From CAWCAL01 sp963695075 (GTDB lineage: Bacteria > Actinomycetota > Acidimicrobiia > Acidimicrobiales > CAWCAL01), in contig CAVOFR010000007.1 of the NCBI GenBank assembly GCA_963695075.1, forward strand, positions 558,001 through 622,000: 64,000 bases of DNA, in the 5' to 3' direction. Shown in pieces: positions 10,698 to 19,662 of this stretch; the first letter of the stretch is position 1; every line of letters starts with the position of its first letter. Position numbers and translations under genes: made by a program. The notes below the pieces were generated by a model that was given only the letters and a program-made list of their open reading frames with translations, was not told the origin of the DNA and made no database searches.

Positions 10698-11967
10698 GGC
10701 GATTGATGCGCTGGGTAGGGGCGACGCCGAGGTGATGATCGAGCAGCTCCGAAAGGGTCTACCGCCTCGAATGCACACCGGGCTGTACAGCATCGGCAAC
10801 GAGAAGTTCCTTCAAGCGGTTCGTAAGCGGCACCTGGCGCCCGAGCCACTCGCGGGAAGAATTCGGTTCATCTACGGCAGCTGGGGATCCGGCAAGACGC
10901 ATCTGTTCCGGCTGCTCACCGAGGAGGCCTTCGCCGCTGGCTATCTCGTCTCGACGGTGGAGCTGAGCGCACAGGAGTCGCCGTTCAACAAGTTCGAGTT
11001 GGTGCTCTTTAGCATCATCCGCAACATCGCGATGCCCCCCGACCGGGCAGCCGCCCGGACGTCGGCACCGTTCGGAGAGGTTCTGCGATCCGCCCTGCTC
11101 GGTGAAGCGGGAGGCGACGAGGCAGAGCTGCCCGCGGCCGTGACCCGACTCGGCGAACGGCTCTGGGCTGACCCTGCCATTGACGTGGACGTGAAGCGCG
11201 TGGTTCGAGCGTATTGGGACACCTTCCTGGGAGAGTCGACGGACACGGCCGTCTTGGAGGAGCGGAGAGGGCTGCTCCTTCAATGGTTCGCTGGTGAGGC
11301 CCACAAACCCTTGTTCCGCAAGGAGTTCGCGGTCCAGAAGCTGGTGACCAAGGAAAATGCCCGAGTCATTCTCGGGTCACTCGTTGCCCTGCTTCAGCTC
11401 CTCGGACACAAGGGGCTGGTGATCCTCTTCGACGAGTCGGAGATGACCCATTCGACGATGTCGAGATCGAATCTGAAACAAGCCCACAACAACCTCCTCC
11501 ACTTGCTGAACGAGGTCGGCGAGACGCCCGGACTGCTTCTCATCTATGCAGCCGTGCCCGAGTTCTTCGAGGATCCGAAGACCGGCATCCACATCTACGG
11601 AGCGCTCTCCGCGCGCATTGGCAAACCTCCCGAGCACCCGCCCCGAGCCCTTGACACCGTTTGGAACATCGACGCGATCGCGCTCGAGGATTCGGACTAT
11701 CAGGACGCCGCGAGTCGGATCCGCAAGATCTACTCGCAGGCCTATCCGGAAGACTCGGGCGACATCGTCCCCGACGCAGAGCTGCGCCGGCGGATCGGGC
11801 TCGTTCTGGACAAGCACGGCCCCTACGAGTCCAACAGCCGATGGCGGGTCGTGATCAAGGAAACGACGAAGCTGCTCGACTGTTCGCTCGACGGTGAGCC
11901 GCTCCCGGACCCGGACACGTCCTACCAGGAGACCAATTCTGCCTTGGAGCAGATAGGGGATGATTGA
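10687..11967 (+). CDS. BrxC/BrxD-like P-loop ATPase (DUF2791 type), first copy
   Basis: About 426 residues from GTG 10687 (MESEAIDALG...), overlapping the previous gene. Walker A is YGSWGSGKTHLFRLL near residue 55, preceded by the typical N-terminal segment in which a short GLPP/hTG region leads to a glycine-rich loop. Walker B is LVILFDESEMTHS near 11410. The overall plan, with a helical C-terminal part, fits the BREX ATP-binding family (BrxC/BrxD, PF10923-like). The next gene is a second, shorter member of the same family and overlaps it by 8 bp. In BREX systems BrxD-type ATPases sit beside an Lhr-like helicase BrxHI, exactly as here. Confidence 0.7.
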   Translation: MESEAIDALGRGDAEVMIEQLRKGLPPRMHTGLYSIGNEKFLQAVRKRHLAPEPLAGRIRFIYGSWGSGKTHLFRLLTEEAFAAGYLVSTVELSAQESPFNKFELVLFSIIRNIAMPPDRAAARTSAPFGEVLRSALLGEAGGDEAELPAAVTRLGERLWADPAIDVDVKRVVRAYWDTFLGESTDTAVLEERRGLLLQWFAGEAHKPLFRKEFAVQKLVTKENARVILGSLVALLQLLGHKGLVILFDESEMTHSTMSRSNLKQAHNNLLHLLNEVGETPGLLLIYAAVPEFFEDPKTGIHIYGALSARIGKPPEHPPRALDTVWNIDAIALEDSDYQDAASRIRKIYSQAYPEDSGDIVPDAELRRRIGLVLDKHGPYESNSRWRVVIKETTKLLDCSLDGEPLPDPDTSYQETNSALEQIGDD

Positions 11968-13175
11968 GCCGCCGCTCGACACCTCAAGTGCGACGAAAGC
12001 CATCGAGTCCCTGCGCCTCGGTATCCCGCCCCTGGGTCACTTGCGCTCGTTCACCGTGGGCAGATCGGAGGAGATTGGGCAGCTCGAACGCAGCTTGGCG
12101 AATGGCGGTCTCGATTCCCGGGGCAGCGCGAGGTTGGTTCAGGCGATGTACGGCGCCGGCAAGACGCATCTGATGAGACTCCTGCGCGAGTTGGCGCTCG
12201 ATGCCGGCTATTGCGTGGCCTTGGTGACCGTTGATTCGCAGGCGGGCGTCCGCTTCAACCGGATGGATCAGGTCGCAGGCGCCGTCATGCGAGAGCTGGA
12301 GATCGATCCAGACCGTGGCCCGGGAGCCTGGCACCTTTTCGAGCGGTTCGGCGACCTCGAGCCGGACGACCTGGCCGCAGCTGATCGGACGGTCCACGAA
12401 AGGATTACGGCCGAAGGTCGCTGGGACATGACAACCGAGATGGACTCAGCCGGCCTGTACGTGGCTCTTCGCGGCATGGATCTACCATCCGAAGCCAGCT
12501 ACCCGAGACACGATCATCGACTGGCTCTCTCATCCATGGGAGTACAAGACCTCCCGGAAGAGGCTGTATGAGGACCTCGTGGCGTCATTGCCGTCGACGA
12601 TCCGCGATCCCAGATCTGATGTGTCCTTCTACCGGGACGGGGTCTTCGTCTTTGACGCGGGGGGCCATCACCAAGCCTGGGCCATCCTGAATGACCTCCA
12701 TCATCTCGCCAAGCTCTGCGGAAAGCGAGGGCTGGTCCTGCTCTTCGACGAGTTTGAGGACGTCATCCAGAACCTGAACAACATCAAGCTTCAACAGGAC
12801 GCTTTCGTCAACCTCTTTCGGCTCTTCAGCGGCGCCGACTTCCATGGACAGAGCTACTTCGCCGTTACGCCCGAGTTCTCGTACAAGTGCCGGGAGCGGC
12901 TCTATGAGAAGTATGTGTACGACTTCCCCGTCGAGCGCTTCGATGACCTGGAGCGGCTCGAAGTGACGCCGATCGGGTCAACTGATTTCGAGTTTCTGGC
13001 CCGCACGATTCGGCGTACCCACGGGGTCGCCTACGAGTGGGATGCGCAGGGGCACCTGCCGGACGACGACTTGGCGGCAGCGGTTTCCAGCATGTTCCGA
13101 AACCCGGGTTCGGATCAGGTCCGCCAGGCGGTGAAAGGGACCGTGGCCCTGCTGGACGACCGACTCGATGGCTGA
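11960..13175 (+). CDS. brxD: BrxD-like P-loop ATPase (DUF2791 type), second copy
   Basis: About 404 residues, start ATG 11960. The N-terminus has the family pattern RLGIPPLGHLRSFTVGR, then Walker A QAMYGAGKTHLMRLL and Walker B GLVLLFDEFEDVIQ near 12730-12770. A sensor-like segment YFAVTPEFSYKCRERL follows, and the C-terminus ends with DQVRQAVKGTVALLD. These are hallmarks of BrxD from BREX types 2 and 5, best match among P-loop families by pattern. One frame change near 12505 joins the parts. It overlaps both the preceding ATPase gene (8 bp) and the following helicase gene (8 bp), so the three are co-translated. The product probably loads or activates the neighbouring helicase. Confidence 0.75.
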
Positions 13176-15284
13176 CGAACTCGGTCGGCGGGTGGGTCGC
13201 GCCTTCTACTCCGACTTCTCCGGCGCTGCGGCTCATTCAGGAGCGAGCACATCCCAGCCGATCCTGAATGGGTCGGACACCCTGCTCCGGGCCGGCACGG
13301 GCTCCGGCAAGACCGAGGCAGCGACTGCCCCTCTGGTCGAGAAGAACCTGCGGCTGCCTCGACCAGGAGACGGGCGTGGTCATTCTCTACATCTCGCCCA
13401 CCCGGGCGTTGGCCAATGACCTCTTCCGCCGGTTGGAAACCGTCTTCGACCAGCTCGGCGTTTCCATCGGCGTGCAGCACGGCGAGCGGAAGGACCTCAA
13501 CCGAGTGGTCGCCCCGGGCGTGCTCATCACGACTCCCGAATCTCTCGACGTGATGGTCGGTAAGCGGCACGATGCGCTGCGAGAAGTGCGTGCCGTCGTC
13601 CTCGACGAAGTCCACCTCCTCATGAACACGCAGCGCGGATTGCAGTGCGCCATCGCATTGCATCGCCTCGAGCTGCTGCTAGAGCGCTCGGTGCAGGCAG
13701 TGGGCCTCTCGGCCACGCTGGGCGATCCCGCAGCCGTGTGGCAGTTCTTCCGCCCCTCCACGACCGCAGAGGTTATTGACGACAGCTCGACCGATCGTTC
13801 CCTGAACGTCCAGGTCCGGGAGGCTGTGACGCCTGACGATCTGGCCGCCTTACTCGGCCGCCTGAGCCAGGATCAGCCCATGAAGGTCTTGGTATTCGTC
13901 AATGCCCGCCGGGTCTGCGACCGCGTCGCCGAGGTCCTCAAGCGGTCGGAGTGCTTTGGCGACGCATGTCTTCGCCCACCACTCGAGTCTGGACAAGGAG
14001 GAGCGTCTCCGCGTGGAACGGGAGTTCGAGGCTCAGGACCGAGCGGCTTGTGTGGCGACGCCAACCCTTGAGCTTGGAATCGACATCGGTGACATCAATC
14101 TGGTCGTCCTCTACGGAGTGCCTGGCACGTGGCAGTCGTACCTCCAGCGTCTTGGACGGGCCAACCGCCGGTCGACAAGGATCGATGCGCTGGCGGCTGT
14201 CCCGGATCTGGGCAGGGGAGAGCACGCCGAGGTGCAGAACAGCCTTGGATTCCAGGCCTTACAGAACCAGCTGGACACCGAAGAGCACGACATGGCCCGG
14301 CCATTTGAACTGTACGGCGCGGCCACCCAACAGCTGGTCTCGACAATCCATGCGGCCGGCACGTGGGTGGGGATCAACCGCTTGAAGGAGGTTCTCAGCC
14401 CCTGGCCACATCTCGACGGTGGGGTGGTCGAGATGCTGCTTGGCGAGCTCGTCAGCGCTGAGGTCCTGAAGGAACACCCTCACTACAACCGGTACGGGCC
14501 GGACGAGAAGCTCTATGAATTCGAGCGACTGCTTCAGATCTGGTCGAACTTCCCGCTCGGATCTCAGGAAATCGAGCTCCGGCATGGCTCAACGCCGCTC
14601 GGGACGATCCCGGCCGACAACATCCTAAACCTCCGTCCAGGGCGAGTCTTCACGTTCTCCGCCGCGCGGTGGGAGGTCATGCGAGTTGCTGTTGACCATG
14701 TGCTCGTCAGGCCAGCGAGCCGAGGCACCGACATCCAACTTCGCTTCGGTTCAACCGGCGCTCCAGTGGACCCTGCGCTGGTGGAGCAGATCCGCCGGCT
14801 CACCTTCGGCGGGCTCGTTGGCCTTAACGTGAAGCCGTCTGCCTCATGCACGGACCTCGAGGCGACGTTCAAGCCGCTGCGAGAGATCGCCGACCCTCGT
14901 TTTCTGCCATGGGCGAATCGAGAAGAAGAGAACGTCTACCTGACCTTCGCGGGGATCCTGGCCAACGGGATACTCGCGGCATGGAGCGGTGCGGACGCTC
15001 AGACGGCGACCGACTTCTGTTTCAGCTCGGGCGACGAGGTCAGTTTCGAAGGCCTACCGCATGATCCACGTGAGCTGGTCCACCTGCTCGATCCAGCGTC
15101 GACCCCCGACGAGCAACTCAGCATCTACCAACAGAGGCTGCCAGCAGAACTGCGCCGTCGTGAGATTCAGAACGAGTGGGTCGCTCGGCCGATCCACGCC
15201 AAGATCCTCGAACGCTTGGCCAACGTGTCCCCCCTTGAGGTACCTGGTCATGTCTTCAACGTCTTCTGTCCTGCCGCCGAATAG
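13168..15284 (+). CDS. brxHI: Lhr/BrxHI-like DEAD/DEAH helicase
   Basis: Superfamily 2 helicase of about 705 residues, start ATG 13168 inside the brxD-like gene. Motifs in order: I RAGTGSGKTEAA, Ia YISPTRALAND, Ib LITTPESLDVM, II VVLDEVHLLMN, III GLSATLGD, IV KVLVFVNARR, V CVATPTLELGIDIGD, VI SYLQRLGRANRR. The C-terminal part is a winged-helix/Lhr-type region without an obvious zinc site. Two frame changes are present; the one at 13964 is a single extra G (gac-g-cat). BREX type 2 and related systems pair BrxD with such a helicase. Here the pair follows HerA-Mre11-Rad50-NurA instead of PglX/PglZ, which are missing from the operon. Confidence 0.78.
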
Positions 15285-15391
15285 TGGCACGTGCGGGACC
15301 CCAGCGATGGTCCATGCGTACTGAATAGCGTCGGGGTAGTTGTCGCCGCCCGCCTTCTGCGGCGAGGCCGTGATCGTGAGATAGTTGGCCT

Positions 15392-16243
15392 ATGTCATCT
15401 CCTGACTGGTTGCTGCCATCTCCTGACGGGCTGCCTTTCAACCGCAAGGAGCGCTACTACACAGGGACGGTGCTCCCCGGCATCGTCGCGGGCTGCGAAC
15501 TTGGGCATCTCCATCTCTTCTTGGAGCTGTGTGGTCTTGATCCCTCGGTGACACGTGACCCTGCGAACGACGATTCGGAAGTGCAGTTCTTCACCGAGTA
15601 CGGGTTCGCCGAGTCGGTGACCCACGATGACGAATGGGATGATTACGCGGGTGGTAGAGACACTCCCGATGTCGTGATCGCGGGACCCAACTGGCTCGTT
15701 GCGGTCGAAGCGAAGATGTATGCCAACCAAGGTGCGGCGAGTCTTGAGGTGCAGACTCAGAGGCAGCAGGAGTTGGTCGACCTCTGGGCCGCCACGCTCG
15801 GGATCGTCGAGGACAACGCGAAGCTCGTGTACCTGCTCCCTGGCGATTACGCGGCGACGCTCACGGGCCTCACTCGGCCCGTAGTCACGTGGGAGCAGGT
15901 CATCGACGCGTACGAGGACGTTGGCTCCCGCTACTGGCTGGACGTACTTCGTCAGGCGATCGATCGGTACCCCCAGCTCGTGGCCACCGGCCACGGAGGT
16001 GGCACGAACAGTGACGCGATGCTCACTGGCGAGGAGATAGTGAGCGGCATCGCCGAAGGGACACTGGAGTATTCGTGGATCGGGCGTCGTGGAGGCAGGT
16101 CCGGCGCCGCCTTCCAAGCAGACTGTTCTTCCGGCGGGTGGCGGACGCACCGGTATGAGGTCCGCGAGAGCCCTCCTGAAGAATCGAACCCGAACTGGTG
16201 GCCAATCGCGGACTTCCCAGGCGACGTTGGTTGGGCGGGCTAG
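15392..16243 (+). CDS. PD-(D/E)XK-like nuclease, putative
   Basis: 283 residues in one frame from ATG 15392. The nuclease core is visible as DTPDVVIAGPNWLVAVEAKMYAN near residues 90-112 in pieces: catalytic Asp in TPDVVI, then the E-x-K pair in AVEAKMY. This is the restriction-endonuclease fold pattern. The C-terminal region (YPQLVATG onwards) contains a small basic, glycine-rich domain of unknown role. The gene lies 107 bp after the helicase of the resection/BREX-like operon on the same strand. It may supply its effector nuclease or be a separate cassette. No methylase is adjacent, so a classical restriction-modification pair is unlikely. Confidence 0.6.
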   Translation: MSSPDWLLPSPDGLPFNRKERYYTGTVLPGIVAGCELGHLHLFLELCGLDPSVTRDPANDDSEVQFFTEYGFAESVTHDDEWDDYAGGRDTPDVVIAGPNWLVAVEAKMYANQGAASLEVQTQRQQELVDLWAATLGIVEDNAKLVYLLPGDYAATLTGLTRPVVTWEQVIDAYEDVGSRYWLDVLRQAIDRYPQLVATGHGGGTNSDAMLTGEEIVSGIAEGTLEYSWIGRRGGRSGAAFQADCSSGGWRTHRYEVRESPPEESNPNWWPIADFPGDVGWAG

Positions 16244-16551
16244 AGGCGAGTCTCGGGGGTAGGACTCAGGTCGATGCGAAGCTCGTCGAGGATGGCCTGA
16301 TCCTCGATCTCGGCCAATAGGCTGACGAGGTCGTCCTGGCGCGGCTGGCCGAATACCAGACGGTAGAGGGCCAGCGACCGTTTCAGGGCCGAGAGCTGAC
16401 CGACTTCGCGGCTCAGCGCCAGAACTGGAACATGGCGCTCTATGACGGCTCTCCCCGGGAACACCCAGTAGGGCACCAGGTCGTTCTCGGCCGGATCGCG
16501 GTTCGCGACGGCGAGGTCGAACGCAGCTTGCCAGGCATCGCCAGTCTCAGA
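16240..16551 (-). pseudogene. C-terminal remnant of a helicase-like protein
   Basis: The minus-strand reading from about 16551 to the stop at 16240 is coding-like: TGDAWQAAFDLAVANRD, then LSALKRSLALYRLVFGQP and RQDDLVSLLAEIEDQ. The YRLVFGQPRQ block resembles the extreme C-terminus of some defence-associated SF2 helicases, by my memory of the family. Upstream of 16551 the frame becomes Arg/Pro-rich and has no homologous look, so the rest of the gene is gone. It overlaps the end of the nuclease gene by 4 bp, convergently. Probably a deletion scar from island turnover. About 320 bp upstream (16552-16873) show nothing else I can support. Confidence 0.35.
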
Positions 16552-16873
16552 TCTGACGGCCCGAGGTCGCCTCGATGTCCGTGTTCGGTACCCCGGCCGG
16601 TTGGGTCGCACCCGGCAACGTCTGACGGCGGTTCCACAGACCGACGACTCCGGCTCTCCCCGGCCGGCGGGAACCACCTGCGGATGAGGCGAGGGGCCCT
16701 AGGGGGCTCCTCGCCTCACCCGCGTCTGGTCCAGCTACTCGCTCTCCTGCTTAGAACGTCGCCCCAGATCGGGAAGTCGTCTACGCAACACCGCCGGCCT
16801 CGTCGCAATCGTGAGGATCGCCGACGGCCCGGCCGAAGAGGCGCTCGGGCGCCACGTCTGGCAGCTTTGATTC

Positions 16874-17640
16874 GTGAACGAGCTCCGGGTACAGCACGGC
16901 AAGACCCGTCTCACGCTCGGGACGGACGAGGTCCTGGGCGTCGGGAGGACCAACCTCGAACGGCCGTGTCGGGTTGGTTGGGGTCGCCAAGGTCGCTTCA
17001 TCGAGATCGGGTCCGAGTCGTACATCCACCGTGTGTGGTGCGATCTCCTCTGGCAGCACGGGCTGTGGTGTGTTCGGTCGCTTGGAGCGAGTCACCCGAC
17101 CAAGGTCGTTCTGGCTTCTGGGGTGGTGGTCGAGCTGGCTCCTTGGGCACGAGAGCTCCAGGGCGACGGTCAGGGTCCCGATCTCCTGGCCGTGTCCGAC
17201 AGCACGTTCGAGATCGTCTTGGCAGTCGGTGGCCTCGAAACCGACTGCAGTGCAACTGGGCTCCGGACTCTCCCGCCGTACCGGTGCCTGCACTCGCCGG
17301 CTCGCCCACGACGTCGCTCGGACAGGAGCTCGTACAGTCGATGACCGAGCGTGAGTTCCAAGTGCTGGCTGCGATGGCGAGCGAGTTCCGGAACACCGGC
17401 CCGCGTGGCTCGAGCACGCCACAGGTGCTCTCCTACAGCCGAGTCCGTCGTCGCCTCGACCTCGAAACGGAACGCCAGGTCGTGTCAGCCGTAGAGCGCC
17501 TGGTGCGCAAGTTTCGGGAGGCGGGGCTCGTCCCGGCGACGACTCCGGCCGAGATGCAGAGGCATCGGGTCTGCGAGGCAGCGGTCTTCCATGGCGTGAT
17601 CGACGCACTGGAGCACCGGTACGGGCGCAAGGTGGCGTAG
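16874..17640 (+). CDS. FHA domain protein with C-terminal helical (HTH-like) domain
   Basis: Start GTG 16874 (MNELRVQHGKTRLTLG). The first 95 residues have the FHA layout: a beta strand, the GVGRTN turn in the place of the phosphothreonine-binding G-R loop, then SYIHRVWCDLLW in the place of the S-x-x-H block, and a terminal strand. After a frame change near 17275 the sequence ends with a helical domain (MTEREFQVLAAMASEF, then ERQVVSAVERLVRKFREAG), similar to the short HTH-type domain that follows FHA in actinobacterial proteins. The Ser/Thr kinase gene starts 117 bp downstream. The pair suggests phosphorylation-dependent recognition. DNA binding by the C-terminal domain is inferred. Confidence 0.55.
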
Positions 17641-17756
17641 GGATAAGTCCGTTCGGGCTCGGTCGACGGCCGGGCTCGGGCGCAATCTGCACCCTCGCTG
17701 TGGGCGAGCGTGCCGCCGAGTGCCTTACGCAGCCCAAGACTGCGCCTGATCCTGGG

Positions 17757-19601
17757 ATGTCGTCTACATTCCGGGTCGTGCAGGAGGGGGAGTGGCCGGT
17801 CGTGCCGGGCCATCGGCTTGAACGTGTCGTCGGGGCCGGCGGATTCGCGACCGTGTACGAGGCAGTTGACCTGCAGCTTGGCCGACGAGTCGCGGTGAAG
17901 GTGTTCGGCGCGCACCTCAGTGCCGAGCGCATGCGCGAGCAGTTCGAGCGTGAAGCCAGCGCCGCAGCGGCCCTCAGTGATCACCCGAACATCGTCACGA
18001 TCCATCAAAGCGGGATCACCGATGACGGTCGGCCCTACCTCACGATGACGCTGATGGCGTCGTCCCTCGGATCTGTCACCGCCCTGCCGGCAGAGCAAGT
18101 GGTATCGGTGGGCATCAAGATTGCTTCCGCTCTCGGGTCCGCGCATGAGGAGGGGATCGTTCACGGGGACGTCAAGCCGGACAACATCCTGCTCAATCGA
18201 TTCGGCGAGCCCGCGCTTGCGGACTTCGGCATCGCGACGATCAGCGACGCCGGTCGATCGAATGGTCCACAGAGCTTCAGCGCCATGTATGCGGCCCCCG
18301 AGGTCATCGACGACCGGCCTGCGTCAGAGGGATCGGACATCTACTCACTGGGATCCACCCTCTACGCGCTGCTTGCGGGAAGGGAACCGTTTCGGCGAGA
18401 CGCGGGTGCGTCGACGGCCGAGTTCCTGGTCGCCCGATCGGAGACGACGCACCCGACGATCGGGCTCGGGGACGACTACCGGACGTTCGCCGACCTGATC
18501 ACACAGATGACCTCGTCTGATGCCTCGTCGCGACCTCGGTCAGCTGTGGAGGTCTGCGATCGGCTCAGTGCCTTCGAGGATTCGATGGGGTGGAGCCGGT
18601 CACGCTCGGTGGTCGGACGGAGTCAGTTCGACACCACCGGTCCTTCTCGGCCGTCTAGACCGAGGCGTCGGACAGCGCTGATGCTGGCTGCCGGAGTTGC
18701 CGTCGCTGTCGTTATTGCGGTGGCGGTCTTCGCCGTATCAAGGGGCGGCGAGGGGGCCAACGGTCCGCCAGCGGGCGACGGCCGCTCGAGCAGTCCCGCT
18801 TCAGTCCTGTCGCCAGGGACATCCATCCCATCGACTGCCATTGCGCCTTCGGACGGGGGACGCGAAATCGTAGGCTTCGGCGAGATGCCTACGGCGACGG
18901 AGATCGACTCGTTTCAACAGCGGCTCACCGGGTTGTTCCAAGCCGAGTTCGATCGCAGTGTGGCGGCGTGCATTCTGGAGGAGTCCCTTCCGTACATGAC
19001 CACCGACGGAAGATCGAGCTTCCTAGTGGCGCTCAATCCGTCATGGCTGCCAACCGGGAGTGATGTCGCCTTGGCGTATACCGCCATTGACGAGTGTGTG
19101 GACCCGGGCCATGCGGCAAGGCTATCGGTCGGGCTATGGATTCCCGGTGAGCGCACTTGGAACGACGAGACTGGGGTGAATGCGTCCTGCCTGTCCTCAG
19201 GCTTACAGTCCAGCTTCACATCGGCCGGCGAGATACTTGCCGTGGTGCTGAGTCACACTCGAGGTTTTGCCGACGCAGCATCTCGGCTAATCGTGGAATG
19301 CGATGAAAGCGGGAAGGGTGGCGCACCGCCGCTCGCTCCAGAGAACGACGTAGTCTTTCTCGGGCTTTCCGCTAAGTATGGTCAATTAGAAGCAGAATGC
19401 CTTCTCGACAATCTCCCCAGCCAACGCGAGCAGGTGCTGTTCGAGCTCATCACGAGAGCGGAGTTCACCTCGCCCTTGGCCGTGACCGCGGCAGAGGACG
19501 TAGAGGCATTCCTTTACGACGAGTACGGGATCGAGCTCTACACCGAGCCGGCCGAGGCTCCGCTTCTTACCGAGGCTCTTGAGGCGTGCGACTTGCGGTG
19601 A
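17757..19601 (+). CDS. pknB-like: Hanks-type Ser/Thr protein kinase, membrane anchored
   Basis: 614 residues from ATG 17757. Kinase motifs: glycine loop VGAGGFATVYEAVD, lysine in RVAVKVF, HGDVKPDNILLN catalytic loop (HGD instead of HRD), DFGIATIS, YAAPEVI and SDIYSLGSTLYALL. A juxtamembrane basic stretch RPRRR precedes a single transmembrane helix near residues 303-325. A Ser/Pro/Thr-rich linker and an extracellular domain of about 250 residues with several Cys follow. That domain has internal similarity between its two halves (AACILEESLPY and EAECLLDNLPS segments), so it may be a duplicated sensor. No PASTA repeats are seen. The partner FHA gene lies upstream on the same strand. Confidence 0.8.
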   Translation: MSSTFRVVQEGEWPVVPGHRLERVVGAGGFATVYEAVDLQLGRRVAVKVFGAHLSAERMREQFEREASAAAALSDHPNIVTIHQSGITDDGRPYLTMTLMASSLGSVTALPAEQVVSVGIKIASALGSAHEEGIVHGDVKPDNILLNRFGEPALADFGIATISDAGRSNGPQSFSAMYAAPEVIDDRPASEGSDIYSLGSTLYALLAGREPFRRDAGASTAEFLVARSETTHPTIGLGDDYRTFADLITQMTSSDASSRPRSAVEVCDRLSAFEDSMGWSRSRSVVGRSQFDTTGPSRPSRPRRRTALMLAAGVAVAVVIAVAVFAVSRGGEGANGPPAGDGRSSSPASVLSPGTSIPSTAIAPSDGGREIVGFGEMPTATEIDSFQQRLTGLFQAEFDRSVAACILEESLPYMTTDGRSSFLVALNPSWLPTGSDVALAYTAIDECVDPGHAARLSVGLWIPGERTWNDETGVNASCLSSGLQSSFTSAGEILAVVLSHTRGFADAASRLIVECDESGKGGAPPLAPENDVVFLGLSAKYGQLEAECLLDNLPSQREQVLFELITRAEFTSPLAVTAAEDVEAFLYDEYGIELYTEPAEAPLLTEALEACDLR

Positions 19602-19662
19602 CACCTGGGAGTTCGCGGCGGGAGCAACCGTCAGTCGCGGGTCAGGCCACTTGTCCTGATCG

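Noticed and set aside
3495..15284. A complete BREX system
   Set aside because: Only BrxC/D-like ATPases and a BrxHI-like helicase are present; no PglX, PglZ, BrxA, BrxB or BrxL in the operon.
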